Shown here: positions 53,908-63,079 of the stretch, one piece after another
Position numbering within the stretch: position 1 is the stretch's first letter
How the letters are laid out: every line of letters starts with the position of its first letter
Origin: Ottowia testudinis
Lineage (GTDB): Bacteria > Pseudomonadota > Gammaproteobacteria > Burkholderiales > Burkholderiaceae_C
NCBI RefSeq assembly: GCF_017498525.1
Contig: NZ_CP071796.1
Location: forward strand, 4,256,686-4,320,685
Direction: 5' to 3'
DNA length: 64,000 nucleotides
Position numbers and translations under genes: made by a program
The notes under the pieces: model-generated
Database searches by the model: none
Told to the model about the DNA's origin: nothing
Seen by the model: only the letters and a program-made list of their open reading frames with translations

Positions 53908-53949
53908 TAGCTTCTTGCGCTTTTTGGACAGGCGCCAGCGGCCCAAAGC
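53899..53949 (+). repeat. Family A repeat overlapping the proQ stop
   Basis: cttgatttaatagcttcttGCGCTTtttggacaGGCGC-cagcggcc; the taa of the ProQ gene is inside the repeat flank. Confidence 0.7.
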
Positions 53950-53951
53950 CT

Positions 53952-54058
53952 TTTGCACACGAAAGGCGCGAAGATGGCGCGAAAAGCGCGGAACAAAACC
54001 TTCCAGGCGGTTTTTTTCGCGCCTTTTTCGAAACCGCCGCGCCCCTTGCGTTCAAAAA
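53952..54058. repeat. Dispersed repeat family B, inverted pair
   Basis: cacacgaaaggcgcgaag at the left and gccccttgcgttc at the right, with aaaaccttccaggcggttttttt in the middle able to form a small hairpin. Placed between proQ and apt. Confidence 0.6.
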
Positions 54059-54086
54059 AGCGCATCCAGGCCCGCACAATCGGCCC

Positions 54087-54644
54087 ATGACCGCTGCCTT
54101 CTCCGTCTCAGACTATCTGCGCGATCACATCCGCACCGTGCCCGACTGGCCGGCGCCGGGCGTGCAGTTTCGCGACATCACGCCGCTGCTGCAGAACCCG
54201 CGCGTGTTCCGCGTGCTGATCGACGCCTTCGTGCACCGCTACATGGCGCCCGAGCTGCGGCCCGACGTGGTGGCCGGGCTGGATGCACGCGGCTTCATCC
54301 TGGGCAGCGTGGTGGCCTATGAGCTGAACGTCGGCTTCGTGCCCATCCGCAAGAAAGGCAAACTGCCCTTCAAGACCGTGGAGGAAACCTACGAGCTGGA
54401 ATACGGCAGCGCCACCGTCGAGCTGCATACCGACGCCGTGGCACGCGGCCAGCGCGTGCTGCTGATCGACGACCTCATCGCCACCGGCGGCACCATGATG
54501 GCCGGCCGCAAGCTGCTCGAAAAACTGGGCGCCAGCGTGACCGAAGGCGCCGCCATCGTCGACCTGCCCGAGCTGGGTGGCTCACAGCGCCTGCGCGACT
54601 CGGGCCTGAAACTGTTCACGCTGGTCGATTTCGCCGGCCATTGA
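54087..54644 (+). CDS. apt: Adenine phosphoribosyltransferase
   Basis: 185 residues. PRPP-binding motif [19 protein letters not shown] at about 127-145; flexible loop [19 protein letters not shown]-terminal [11 protein letters not shown] is typical of Apt. It salvages adenine to AMP in the cytoplasm. Confidence 0.94.
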   Translation: MTAAFSVSDYLRDHIRTVPDWPAPGVQFRDITPLLQNPRVFRVLIDAFVHRYMAPELRPDVVAGLDARGFILGSVVAYELNVGFVPIRKKGKLPFKTVEETYELEYGSATVELHTDAVARGQRVLLIDDLIATGGTMMAGRKLLEKLGASVTEGAAIVDLPELGGSQRLRDSGLKLFTLVDFAGH

Positions 54645-54659
54645 ATATCAAACACTATT

Positions 54660-54710
54660 ATTTTAATAGCTACTTATGCTTGGCAGAAAAGCGCTGGCGC
54701 CCATTTTTTA
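54660..54710 (+). repeat. Dispersed repeat family A, degenerate copy
   Basis: ttttaatagctacttatGCTTGgcagaAAAGCGC-tggcgccca after apt. Confidence 0.65.
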
Positions 54711-54754
54711 TTCATGCCGAGCTTAGAAGCTGCGCAGCAAGCCTCATCAAACGG

Positions 54755-54856
54755 CCGCGGAGCAGGCCATTCGGGAACGCCGTGGTCGGGGTCTCCCCGA
54801 CCACCAGCGTTGTCCCCCGGGGGAAGCCGCCGAAGGCGGCATAGGGGGGGCTATGT
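54755..54856 (+). repeat. Dispersed repeat family C, copy
   Basis: ggccgcggagcaggccatt ... ccgtggtCGGGGTCTCCCCGaccaccagcg, then gggggaagccgccgaaggcggcatagggggg. A strong hairpin (gccgcc-gaa-ggcggc) forms the 3' part, adjoining the stop of the cyclic-nucleotide-binding gene. Confidence 0.65.
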
Positions 54857-55336
54857 CACCGCCACGCGCATGGTGGTGTGGTTGAGCCGGCGCACCACCA
54901 CGGCGGCGCAGGCCAAACTCAGCTCCAGCGCAATCGCCGGCTGGCGCACCGACAGCTCCTGAAAACGCGCCAGCTTCAGCGCCCACAGCATGCTGTCGCG
55001 CGTGGCCACCACCGTCGCGTTGCGCGCCTGGCCGCTGAAGAAGGCGCCCTCGCCCACCACCGTGCCGGGCGCCAGCACGGCCAGCTTCATGCGCCCGGCC
55101 GCGTCTTCCAGGTGCACGGTCAGCGTGCCGGATTCGATGAAGAACAAGGTGCGGTCCTTGTCGCCCTGCCGAATCGGCATGTGCCCGGTGCACGCTGGGT
55201 AAGGCTGCAGATAGGGTGCCAGGCATTCCCACTGCGGGCCGTCGAGACGGCACGGCAGCGCGTCGTACGCGCCGCCAAATCGCGTGGCGTCGATCAGGCC
55301 GCGCAGCCCGTTCGACCCTGACGTGGAATGGTCCAT
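54851..55336 (-). CDS. Cyclic nucleotide-binding domain protein without HTH
   Basis: 161 residues from MDHSTSGSNGLRG. A single cNMP-binding beta-roll: IRQGDKDRTLFFIESGTLTVHLED, GTVVGEGAFFSGQARNATVVA, which resembles the phosphate-binding cassette (GEGAFFSGQARNATV). The usual Crp/Fnr C-terminal helix-turn-helix is absent, so it is not a transcription factor by itself. It may sense a nucleotide and act on a partner protein. Confidence 0.78.
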   Translation of the reverse strand: MDHSTSGSNGLRGLIDATRFGGAYDALPCRLDGPQWECLAPYLQPYPACTGHMPIRQGDKDRTLFFIESGTLTVHLEDAAGRMKLAVLAPGTVVGEGAFFSGQARNATVVATRDSMLWALKLARFQELSVRQPAIALELSLACAAVVVRRLNHTTMRVAVT

Positions 55337-55427
55337 GATGTCTCCCCGGTGAATGCTTTTGTAGTGCATTCAGTGTATACGCGCGCCGCGATGCGCGCCA
55401 TCCCCAGAAAACGGGAGCCCCTGCGCC

Positions 55428-56840
55428 TTATTTGCCGATGCAAAAGCGCGCGAAGATGACGCCCAGCAGGTCGTCGGCGCTGAAATCGCCGGTGATCGCT
55501 GACAGCGCGTTCTGCGCCAGCCGCAGCTCTTCGGCCAACAGATCCAAAAAGGGCGCAGCGCCCGCCACCTGTGCGTAAGCCGCTTCCAAATGTGAAGCAG
55601 AGGCGGCCAACGCCTGCAGGTGCCGCTGGCGCGCGATGAACACGCCATCGCCCGCGCCAGCCTGCCAGCCGGCCACCTGCAGCAGGCGCTGGCGCAGCGC
55701 ATCCAGCCCGTCGCCGGTGCGCGCCGACAAGGCGATATCGCCGTCGGGCACGGCGGCGCCGGGTGCGGCGTCGTGCTTGTTCCACAGGTGGATCACGGGC
55801 ACCGAGGGCGGCAGCTTGTCGGCGATGGCGGCGCGGATGGCGCGGTCTTCGGCGGCGTAGTCGGGCGCCGCCACGCGGGTCAGATCATGCAGCAGCAGCA
55901 GCGCGTCGGCGCTTTCGATGTGGCCCCACGCGCGCTCGATGCCGATGCGCTCGACCTCGTCGCTGCTCTGACGCAGGCCGGCGGTGTCGAGCACGTGCAG
56001 CGGCACGCCCTCGATTTGGATGGTCTGCTGCACCACGTCGCGCGTGGTGCCCGCGATAGGGGTGACGATGGCCAGCTCGGCGCCCGCCAGCGCGTTCAGC
56101 AGACTGCTTTTGCCGGCGTTGGGCTGGCCGGCGATCACCACCTTGATGCCTTCGCGCAGCAGCGCGCCCTGGCGTGCGCGCGCCTGCACGCCAGCCAGCG
56201 TTTGCTGCAAATTCAATAGCTGTCCGCGCACGTCGTGGGCGGACAGGACGTCGACTTCTTCTTCAGGAAAGTCCAGCGTGGCCTCGATCAGCATGCGCAG
56301 CTGGATCAGGCCATCGACCAGCGCGTGGATTTCGCGCGAGAACTCGCCCGCCAGCGATCGGCTGGCCGAGCGCGCGGCGCTTTCGGTGCTGGCGTCGATC
56401 AAATCCATCACCGCCTCGGCCTGCGCCAGGTCGAGCTTGTCGTTCAGGAAGGCGCGTTCGGTGAACTCGCCCGGCCGCGCCAAGCGCAAGCGCGGCAGCC
56501 TTTCAGCACCAGTGGCGGGGTCGATCTCGGCCGCTGCCTGCAGGCAGCGCTGCAGCAGCAGCTGCAGCACCACCGGGCCGCCGTGCGCCTGCAGCTCCAG
56601 CACGTCCTCGCCGGTGTAGGAGTGCGGCGCCGGAAAGTGCAGCGCCAGACCGTGGTCGATCGGGCCGCCGCCGGCCTCCTTGAACGGCCCATAGGTGGCC
56701 ACGCGCGGCGCCAGATCGCGCCCGGTAAGCGCGCGCGCCAGCGACCGCACATCGCGCCCCGACACGCGCACGATGCCCACCGCACCGCGACCGGACGCGG
56801 TGGCGATGGCGGCGATGGGGTCGGCGTGGGGCGCTAGCAT
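55428..56840 (-). CDS. mnmE: tRNA modification GTPase MnmE
   Basis: 470 residues from [22 protein letters not shown]. Folate-binding N-domain; helical domain; G domain with G1 [10 protein letters not shown]2 GTTRD, G3 DTAG and G4 NKHD; C-terminal F-C-I-G-K that carries the essential Cys. With MnmG it makes 5-(carboxymethyl)aminomethyluridine at tRNA wobble positions. In most relatives it follows yidC directly; here about 4 kb of other DNA intervenes. Confidence 0.95.
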   Translation of the reverse strand: MLAPHADPIAAIATASGRGAVGIVRVSGRDVRSLARALTGRDLAPRVATYGPFKEAGGGPIDHGLALHFPAPHSYTGEDVLELQAHGGPVVLQLLLQRCLQAAAEIDPATGAERLPRLRLARPGEFTERAFLNDKLDLAQAEAVMDLIDASTESAARSASRSLAGEFSREIHALVDGLIQLRMLIEATLDFPEEEVDVLSAHDVRGQLLNLQQTLAGVQARARQGALLREGIKVVIAGQPNAGKSSLLNALAGAELAIVTPIAGTTRDVVQQTIQIEGVPLHVLDTAGLRQSSDEVERIGIERAWGHIESADALLLLHDLTRVAAPDYAAEDRAIRAAIADKLPPSVPVIHLWNKHDAAPGAAVPDGDIALSARTGDGLDALRQRLLQVAGWQAGAGDGVFIARQRHLQALAASASHLEAAYAQVAGAAPFLDLLAEELRLAQNALSAITGDFSADDLLGVIFARFCIGK

Positions 56841-56873
56841 GGGCGGATTGTCCACGCTCAACGCCACCGCCCC

Positions 56874-58121
56874 ATGAATGCGACCCTGTTCAAGAACGTT
56901 CACGTGCTCGACGTGCGCGCCGGCCGGCTGCTGGAAAACCACCACGTGCTGGTCGAGGGCGAGGCGATCCGCGAAATCTCGGACCGGCCGCTGTCGTGCA
57001 GCGCAGCCCGCACCATCGACGGCGCCGGCCGCACGCTGATGCCGGGGCTGATCGACTGCCATGTGCACGTCACCGCGTCGCACATCAACTTCGGGTTGCT
57101 GGCGCAGACGCCCCACACCCTGCTGGCGTACCGCGCGCTGCCGATCCTGCGCGGCATGCTGCGGCGCGGCTTCACCACGGTGCGCGATGCGGGCGGCGCC
57201 GATTGGGCGCTCAAGCAAGCGCTGGAAGACGGCGTGGGCGGCACGGTGGCCGGCCCGCGCCTGTTCGTCAGCGGCTCGCCACTCAGCCCGACGGGCGGGC
57301 ACGGCGACTTTCGCCCGCGCTCCGGCCGCCTGCAGCCGGTGGGCTGCGGCTGCCCACGACTGGCAGGCACGCGCGTGGTGGATGGAGTCGACGCCGTGCG
57401 CCAGGCCGTGCGCGAGCAGATGCAGATGGGGGCCGATCAGATCAAGATCATGTCGAGCGGCGGCGTGGCGTCACCCACCGACCCGGTCAACGCGCTGGGT
57501 TATTCGCTGGAGGAAACGCGCGCCATCGTGGATGAAGCCGCCGCGCGCCACACGTATGTGCTGGCGCACGCCTACACGCCCGAGTCGATCCGCCGCGCCG
57601 TGGAGTGCGGCGTGCGCAGCATCGAGCACGGCAACCTGATCGACGCGCCCACCGCCGCGCTGATGGCCGAGCGCGGCGCGTATGCGGTGCCGACGCTCAT
57701 CACCTACGAGGCGCTGGCGCGCGACGGTGCGCGGCTGGGGCTGGGTGCGGAAAGCGTGGCCAAGATCGAGCAGGTGCGCGCGGCAGGTTTGCGGTCGCTC
57801 GAAATCTTCACGGCCTCGGGCGTGAAGCTGGCTTTCGGCACCGACCTGCTGGGCGCCTCGCACGATCTGCAGAGCGAGGAGTTCGTGATCCGGGCGCAGG
57901 CGCAGCCGAACCTGGAAGTGCTGCAAAGCGCCACCCTCATCGGCGCCGAATTGCTGAACCAGACCGGTGTGATTGGCGAAATCGCGCCCGGCGCGCGCGC
58001 CGACCTGCTGCTGGTCGATGGCAACCCGCTGAACGACCTCGCCTGCCTCACCGGCCAAGGCGAGCGCATCCCGCTCGTCATGCAGGCTGGCCAGCTGCGC
58101 GTGAACGAGCTGCGCGCATGA
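56874..58121 (+). CDS. Amidohydrolase (imidazolonepropionase-like, metal-dependent)
   Basis: 415 residues. Metal ligands: H-V-H in [11 protein letters not shown]; carbamylated Lys in [13 protein letters not shown]; His in VLAHAYTP and SIEHGNLID; Asp in FGTDLLGAS. This is the Xaa-Pro dipeptidase/imidazolonepropionase-like subgroup of the amidohydrolase superfamily. It starts 33 bases from the divergent mnmE. The next oligopeptide-binding protein gene suggests a peptide or amide substrate, but this is inference. Confidence 0.87.
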   Translation: MNATLFKNVHVLDVRAGRLLENHHVLVEGEAIREISDRPLSCSAARTIDGAGRTLMPGLIDCHVHVTASHINFGLLAQTPHTLLAYRALPILRGMLRRGFTTVRDAGGADWALKQALEDGVGGTVAGPRLFVSGSPLSPTGGHGDFRPRSGRLQPVGCGCPRLAGTRVVDGVDAVRQAVREQMQMGADQIKIMSSGGVASPTDPVNALGYSLEETRAIVDEAAARHTYVLAHAYTPESIRRAVECGVRSIEHGNLIDAPTAALMAERGAYAVPTLITYEALARDGARLGLGAESVAKIEQVRAAGLRSLEIFTASGVKLAFGTDLLGASHDLQSEEFVIRAQAQPNLEVLQSATLIGAELLNQTGVIGEIAPGARADLLLVDGNPLNDLACLTGQGERIPLVMQAGQLRVNELRA

Positions 58122-58154
58122 AAAAACCTTGACGCTGACGCGGCGAGGTTCTTA

Positions 58155-58999
58155 GAGCCTGTCTACGATCTTTCCTGTTGCTTCAAAATATGAAGCATGA
58201 GAGAGCGGTATGACAGCGACATTAGCCGAGAGAAATTTGCAGAGATTTTGCCCCTGTTGCAAAGCGTGCGCAGGCGCACCAAGCCGGTGACGGTGGACTT
58301 GTACGAGGTGTTCTGCGCCATCTTGTACCTGCTGCGCACAGGCTGCCAGTGGCGCATGCTGCCGCGTGAATTTCCTAAATGGGTGACGGTGCACTCGTAC
58401 TACGTCAAATGGAGTACTCCCGATGAGCAAGGTGTCAGCGCACTGCAGCGGGCTTTAAAAAATCAGGTTGGCGCGGCCCGTGGCAGACAGGGGCGCAGCG
58501 CATGCAGCACGTTCTTGATCGTGGACGCGCAGAGCGTGAAGAACACGGACACAGCAGGCTTCAAGGGCTATGACGCAGGCAAGAAAGTCTCGGGAATAAA
58601 GCGCCACATCGCGGTGGATACCCAGGGGTTGCCACACGCAGTGGCGGTGACCACGGCGGACGTGACCGACCGCAAAGGCGCCTTGCAGGCGCTGCGCCGC
58701 TGCAAGTGCAGTCTGAGCAAGGTACAAAGCCTGCTGTGCGACAGCAGCTATCTGGGAAAGCCTTTTGCGCAGGGCGTCAAGCAAATCCTGGGCGAGCAGG
58801 TCAGCGTGCAGATTGCCAAGCGAAGCGAGTTGCACACCTTCAAGGTCATGCCCCAGCGCTGGGTGGTCGAGCGCAGCTTTGCGTGGCTGGAGAAAAACCG
58901 ACGTCTGTGGAAAAACTGCGAACGCAGCCTCAACAGCAGCTTGCAAATGGTGCATCTGGCGTTTCTGGCTTTACTGTTGCGGAGATCGTAGACAGGTTC
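58155..58999 (+). mobile_element. IS5-family insertion sequence, complete
   Basis: 845 bp with terminal inverted repeats GAGCCTGTCTACGATC and GATCGTAGACAGGTTC (one mismatch in 16). It is flanked by a 3-bp TTA duplication (58152-58154 and 59000-59002), as for IS5-family members with TNA targets. It carries one intact transposase gene, so it may be active. Confidence 0.88.
58197..58991 (+). CDS. IS5-family transposase
   Basis: 264 residues in one frame. N-terminal DUF4096-like region (FAEILPLLQSVRRRTKPVTVDLYEVFCAILYLLRTGCQWRMLP) and a DDE catalytic domain: D in LIVDAQSVKNTD, D in LLCDSSYLGK, E in RWVVERSFAWLEKNRRLWKN (the Y-x2-R-x3-E-like C-terminal signature). The stop is inside the right inverted repeat region. 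Confidence 0.92.
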   Translation: MRERYDSDISREKFAEILPLLQSVRRRTKPVTVDLYEVFCAILYLLRTGCQWRMLPREFPKWVTVHSYYVKWSTPDEQGVSALQRALKNQVGAARGRQGRSACSTFLIVDAQSVKNTDTAGFKGYDAGKKVSGIKRHIAVDTQGLPHAVAVTTADVTDRKGALQALRRCKCSLSKVQSLLCDSSYLGKPFAQGVKQILGEQVSVQIAKRSELHTFKVMPQRWVVERSFAWLEKNRRLWKNCERSLNSSLQMVHLAFLALLLRRS

Positions 59000-59008
59000 T
59001 TAGAAGAA

Positions 59009-59062
59009 ATCAGCCGCTGGCGCTTATCCATCAAGCGCGGGAAGCTCCCAAATCAATAGCAT
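59009..59062 (-). repeat. Dispersed repeat family A, reverse copy
   Basis: cagccgctggcgcttatccaTCAAGCGCGggaagctcccaaatcaatagc immediately right of the insertion sequence. Confidence 0.7.
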
Positions 59063-59070
59063 CCTGAAAT

Positions 59071-59205
59071 CAGAGGGCCGCGGAGCAGGCCATGCCAGCG
59101 GCCGCCCGAGCCGGGGTCTCCCCGGCGACCAGCTGCGCCCCCCTTCCCGCGAAGCGCAGCGCAGCGCAGCGAGAGGGAAGCCGCGTCAGCGCCTCAGGGG
59201 GATAT
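59071..59205 (+). repeat. Dispersed repeat family C, longest copy
   Basis: ggccgcggagcaggccatgc ... agCCGGGGTCTCCCCGGcgacc, then gcgaagcgcagcgcagcgcagcg and gaagccgcgtcagcgcctcaggggg. It contains a short run of gcgca tandem repeats and ends at the stop of the binding-protein gene. Confidence 0.7.
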
Positions 59206-60791
59206 CACTTGACACTTGTCCACGTAGGCATCGGCCGGTCGTCCGCGCGGTGCACCGTGGTCACGCCCTTGCGCATGGCCCAGGGGCGGATCTGGTCGTG
59301 CAGCGGCAGGTAGTTGTAGTCGTCCTTCACGGCTTTCAGCACCTCGTGGATCATGCCGTTGCGTGTGCCCTCGTTGGTCTCGACCTTGATCTTGGTGACC
59401 AGGTCATCGATCACCGGGTTGCTCATGCGCCCGCAGTTGTAGTTGCCAGCGGCGCCGCCCTTGGTGTCCACCGTGCTGATGAGCGAGTCGATGGAATACA
59501 GCGCGTCGAACGTGGCCACGCCCCAACCCAGCATGTAGGCGCTGGTGTCGTTCTTCTGGATCTTCACGCCGTGAATCACCATCGGGTTGGTTTGCAGCTT
59601 GGTCTTGACACCGATGCGCGTCCACATCGCGGTGATCGCCTGGCAAATCGCTTCGTCGTTGACGTAGCGGTCGTTCGGGCAATCGAGCGTCAGCTCAAAA
59701 CCCTGCGGGTATCCGGCTTCGGCCAGCAGTTTCTTGGCGCCCTCGACGTCGTACTTGGACGCACGGGCGCCCAGCTCCTTGGTCCAGCCGTTGACCATCG
59801 GCGCGATCATGGTGCCGGTGGGCTTGCCCAGGCCGCGCATCACGGTCTTCTCGATCGCCGCCGTGTCCACCGCCTGGTACAACGCCTGGCGCACGCGCTT
59901 GTCTTTCAACGGGTTCTTGCCCTTGACGTTGGAATACAGCAGCTCGTCGCGGCTTTGGTCGAAGCCGAGGAAGATGGTGCGGTTTTCGGGGCCCTCGATC
60001 AGCTTGAGGTTGGCATCGCGCTTCAGCCGCTCCAAGTCTTGCACCGGCGGGTCGATCACCAGATCAACCTGGCCCGAGACCAGCGCCGCGGTGCGCGTCG
60101 CGGCCGACTTGATCGGCGTGAACACCACCTCATCGATGTTGCCCTTGGGCTTGTCCCACCAGTTGGGGTTCTTCTTGAGCGTGGTCTTGGTATCGGGCTG
60201 CCAGGACACCAGCATGAAGGGCCCGGTGCCGTTGGCGTTGCGCGAGGCGTAGTTTTCTTCCTTGCCCTTGAAGTCTTGCGCCTTGACGGTGTTGTTTTTC
60301 TCCGCCCACGCCTTGTTCATGATGCGCGCCTCGGACAGCTCGCGCAGCACCACGGCGCTTGGGCCCTTGAGGAACACGTCCACCGTGTGGTCGTCGACCT
60401 TCTTGACTTCCTTGACGGTTTGCGTGGCCGACGTCAGGTTGGACGGCGGCGTCATGGTGCGGGTGTACGAGAACACCACGTCGTCGGCGGTGAAGGGCGC
60501 GCCGTCGTGGAATTTGACGTCCTTGCGCAGTTCAAAACGCAGTTGCGTTGGGGTGACGAAAGTCCACTTGGTGGCCAATGCGGGCTCGACCTGGAACTTG
60601 TCGTTGTAGCGGATCAAGCCTTCGTACACCATCTGCTGATAGGCCAGCGTGGTCTGGTGGTTCTGGCCTTGCGGGTCGAAGGTCTGGATGTCGTTGGCGC
60701 CGGCGATGCGCAAGGTGGCGGCCTGCGACCAGCCTGCCGCGGACAGCACCGCCAGCGCGATCGCGCCGTGGACGAAAGTGGAACGTGCCAT
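59205..60791 (-). CDS. ABC transporter oligopeptide/dipeptide-binding protein
   Basis: 528 residues with a signal peptide (MARSTFVHGAIALAVLSAAGWSQA). SBP_bac_5 landmarks: YEGLIRYNDKFQVEPALATKW, LRKDVKFHDGAPFTADDVVFSYTRT, GTGPFMLVSWQPDTKTTLKKNPNWW, PLKDKRVRQALYQAVD. No permease or ATPase genes adjoin in the window. It lies between mnmE and yidC with an amidohydrolase and an insertion sequence. Confidence 0.9.
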   Translation of the reverse strand: MARSTFVHGAIALAVLSAAGWSQAATLRIAGANDIQTFDPQGQNHQTTLAYQQMVYEGLIRYNDKFQVEPALATKWTFVTPTQLRFELRKDVKFHDGAPFTADDVVFSYTRTMTPPSNLTSATQTVKEVKKVDDHTVDVFLKGPSAVVLRELSEARIMNKAWAEKNNTVKAQDFKGKEENYASRNANGTGPFMLVSWQPDTKTTLKKNPNWWDKPKGNIDEVVFTPIKSAATRTAALVSGQVDLVIDPPVQDLERLKRDANLKLIEGPENRTIFLGFDQSRDELLYSNVKGKNPLKDKRVRQALYQAVDTAAIEKTVMRGLGKPTGTMIAPMVNGWTKELGARASKYDVEGAKKLLAEAGYPQGFELTLDCPNDRYVNDEAICQAITAMWTRIGVKTKLQTNPMVIHGVKIQKNDTSAYMLGWGVATFDALYSIDSLISTVDTKGGAAGNYNCGRMSNPVIDDLVTKIKVETNEGTRNGMIHEVLKAVKDDYNYLPLHDQIRPWAMRKGVTTVHRADDRPMPTWTSVK

Positions 60792-60892
60792 CGAACAATC
60801 CTTCTCAACAAAAGTTGCAAAGGGGCGATGCTACCGAAGTTCTCTCCGTGCAGGCCACGGTGTTTCCACGGGCATGGGACACTGCGATCACT

Positions 60893-60932
60893 TCAAAATC
60901 AATAGCTGTTTGCGTTCGCTAAACAACGAATC
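60893..60932 (+). repeat. Dispersed repeat family A, degenerate copy
   Basis: tcaaaatcaatagctgttt-GCGttcGctaaaCAaCG; the stem is eroded. Confidence 0.55.
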
Positions 60933-60989
60933 CGAAGCAACTCATCCCAAAACATCCGCCCATCAAACGTAACGCGCTATCAAAATTGA

Positions 60990-61013
60990 GAAAGCCCGCC
61001 AAAGCGGGCTTTC
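60990..61013 (-). terminator. Intrinsic terminator after yidC
   Basis: GAAAGCCCGC-tttg-GCGGGCTTTC hairpin on the minus strand, downstream of the yidC stop; a T-rich tail follows weakly. Confidence 0.75.
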
Positions 61014-61020
61014 GTGTTCC

Positions 61021-61100
61021 AGGGCACCCGCGGAAGGGCTCGGCCCGCCCACTGGGTGCGTCCCCCTTGGGGGAAGGCGCATCAGCGCCTCAGGGGGTCA
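61021..61100 (-). repeat. Dispersed repeat family C, partial copy
   Basis: gggctcggcccgccc ... cccccttgggggaaggcgcatcagcgcctcaggggg; shares the 3' block (catcagcgcctcaggggg) with the 59.1-kb copy. It abuts the yidC stop. Confidence 0.55.
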
Positions 61101-62798
61101 TCAAAATTTTGGCAAATTGAACTTTGGCGGTACGCCCATGCGCGTGTTGATAACCCACTGCTGCGCGATGGTCAGGATGTTGTTGGTGATCCAGTACAGC
61201 ACCAGGCCGGCCGGGAAGAAGAAGAACATCACGCTGAAGATAAGCGGCATGAACCACATCAGCTTGGCCTGCATCGGGTCGGGCGGCAACGGGTTGAGCG
61301 CCGTTTGCAGCAGCGTGGTGAGCGTCATCACGATGGGCAGGATGAAGTACGGGTCGCGCACAGACAAGTCCTTGATCCACAGAATCCACGGCGCGCCGCG
61401 CATCTCGACCGAGGACAGCAGCACCCAATACAGCGCGATGAAGACGGGAATCTGGATCACGATGGGCAGGCAGCCCCCCATGGGATTGACCTTCTCCTCG
61501 CGGTAGACGCGCATCATCTCCATCTGCATCTGCTGTGGGTTGTCCTTGTAGCGCTCGCGCAGATCCATCACCTTGGGGTTGATGGCCTTCATCTTGGCCA
61601 TGCTCTGGTAGGCCTTGGCGTTGAACCAGTAGAAGGCGATCTTCAGCAGCACCACCAGCGCCACGATGGACCAGCCCCAGTTGCCGATCACGCCGTGCAG
61701 CTTGTCGAGCAGCCAGTACAGTGGCTTGGAGAGGATGGTGAAGAAACCGTAGTCCTTCACCAGCTCCAACCCCGGCGCGATGCTTTCGAGCACCTTTTCT
61801 TCCTGCGGGCCGATGAACAGGCGCGTGTCAACGGCGCGGGCAGCACCCGGCGCCACGGTGCCCACCGGGGCAATGCTGCCGGCGGCGTACAGGTTGTCGT
61901 CAACCTTGCGCGCGAAGTTCTCGCGCTGCATGCCGGCCGGCGGCAGCCAGGCGCTGGCAAAGTAGTGCTGCACCATGGCCACCCAGCCATCGGGCGCGCT
62001 GTTGGCGAACTCGGCCTTGCCCTTGGCGATGTCAGAGAAATCGACCTTCTGGAACTTCTTGGCGTCGGTGTAGAAGGCCGGGCCGGTAAAGGTGGAATAG
62101 AACGACGATTCGCCCGGCGGCTTGTTGCCGTCGCGCACCAGCTGCACGTACAGCTGCGGGCTGACCGGCTGACCGCCCTGGTTGACCACCTCGTGGCGCA
62201 CGTCAATGACGTAGGCGCCGCGCTTGAGCGTGTAGGTCTTGATCAGGCGCACGCCGCCCACCTCGGGCGACTCGAAGCGCAGCACGAGCTCGCCCGCGCC
62301 ATCGGCCAGTTGGCGCTCGCCGCTGAACTTCATCGGCGTCTTGTGCGTGGGGAACGGGCCGCCGATCAGGCCCGACTGAGCCTGGTAGACGCGGTTGGCG
62401 CTGGTGTCGAGCAACACGAAGGGCTGGTCGGCGTGGCCCGTCTCGTGGTACTTGAGAAACTCGCTTTTGACGATGGCGCCGCCCTCGGAGTCGAACACCA
62501 GCTTGAGCACATCGGTCGTGACCTCGATGCGCTCGTGCGGCACGGCGGCATTGGCCGGCACACTGGAGACACCCGCGGTGGCGCCAGGCACGCCGGAAGA
62601 CGCCACCGCGCTGCCGGCAGCGGGCGGCACGGACGATGCCGGCGGGGCGGCGGCTGGGGCACTGGCACGCGCGGCCGGCGCCGAGGCGCTGGGAAAGAAG
62701 GTCGCCTTGCGGCCGTTATGTACCTGCCACTGATCCCACAACATGACCAGCGAGAAGGCGAAGATCACCCAAAGAATGGTGCGGCGAATGTCGTTCAT
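61101..62798 (-). CDS. yidC: Membrane protein insertase YidC
   Basis: 565 residues from MNDIRRTILWVIFAFSLVMLWDQWQ. N-terminal anchor helix, an Ala/Pro-rich linker (about 40-90), the periplasmic P1 beta-sandwich, then the conserved five-helix insertase core (GWSIVALVVLLKIAFYWFN; GGCLPIVIQIPVFIALYWVLL; MPLIFSVMFFFFPAGLVLYWITNN). It inserts Sec-dependent and independent inner-membrane proteins. It follows yidD by a 4-base overlap. Confidence 0.95.
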   Translation of the reverse strand: MNDIRRTILWVIFAFSLVMLWDQWQVHNGRKATFFPSASAPAARASAPAAAPPASSVPPAAGSAVASSGVPGATAGVSSVPANAAVPHERIEVTTDVLKLVFDSEGGAIVKSEFLKYHETGHADQPFVLLDTSANRVYQAQSGLIGGPFPTHKTPMKFSGERQLADGAGELVLRFESPEVGGVRLIKTYTLKRGAYVIDVRHEVVNQGGQPVSPQLYVQLVRDGNKPPGESSFYSTFTGPAFYTDAKKFQKVDFSDIAKGKAEFANSAPDGWVAMVQHYFASAWLPPAGMQRENFARKVDDNLYAAGSIAPVGTVAPGAARAVDTRLFIGPQEEKVLESIAPGLELVKDYGFFTILSKPLYWLLDKLHGVIGNWGWSIVALVVLLKIAFYWFNAKAYQSMAKMKAINPKVMDLRERYKDNPQQMQMEMMRVYREEKVNPMGGCLPIVIQIPVFIALYWVLLSSVEMRGAPWILWIKDLSVRDPYFILPIVMTLTTLLQTALNPLPPDPMQAKLMWFMPLIFSVMFFFFPAGLVLYWITNNILTIAQQWVINTRMGVPPKFNLPKF

Positions 62799-63079
62799 AA
62801 CGGGCGGTGAGGAGGGTGCGCGCCCGATCGCTTGGTGCCGATCAGAGCGGTGAAAAATCGAGGCGGCTCGGCAGGCACCGGATCGCAACCGCCTTGGCAC
62901 CACGGCTGGCAGCGTGCCAGCCGGCGCAGCGTGAGATAGCTCCCCGCCAGCGCACCGTGACGCTCCAGCGCGCCAATCGCATACAGCGAACAAGAGGGCG
63001 CGAAGCGGCACGACGCGCCCAACCAGGGCGACAGCAACAGGCGGTAGGCTTTGACCAGGCCAATCAGCAGCGTGCGCAT
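62795..63079 (-). CDS. yidD: Membrane protein insertion efficiency factor YidD
   Basis: 94 residues: LVKAYRLLLSPWLGASCRFAPSCSLYAIGALERHG and LRRLARCQPWCQGGCDPVP, the conserved Cys-rich YidD signature. The start overlaps the rnpA stop (TGATG). A small membrane-associated helper for YidC. Confidence 0.93.
   Translation of the reverse strand: MRTLLIGLVKAYRLLLSPWLGASCRFAPSCSLYAIGALERHGALAGSYLTLRRLARCQPWCQGGCDPVPAEPPRFFTALIGTKRSGAHPPHRPL

Noticed and set aside
59160..59185. CRISPR-like tandem repeat gcgcagcgca
   Set aside because: A short homogeneous tandem run inside a family C repeat, with no spacers and no cas genes.
61014..62810. 598-codon frame antisense to yidC
   Set aside because: Shadow of yidC; no recognisable domain.
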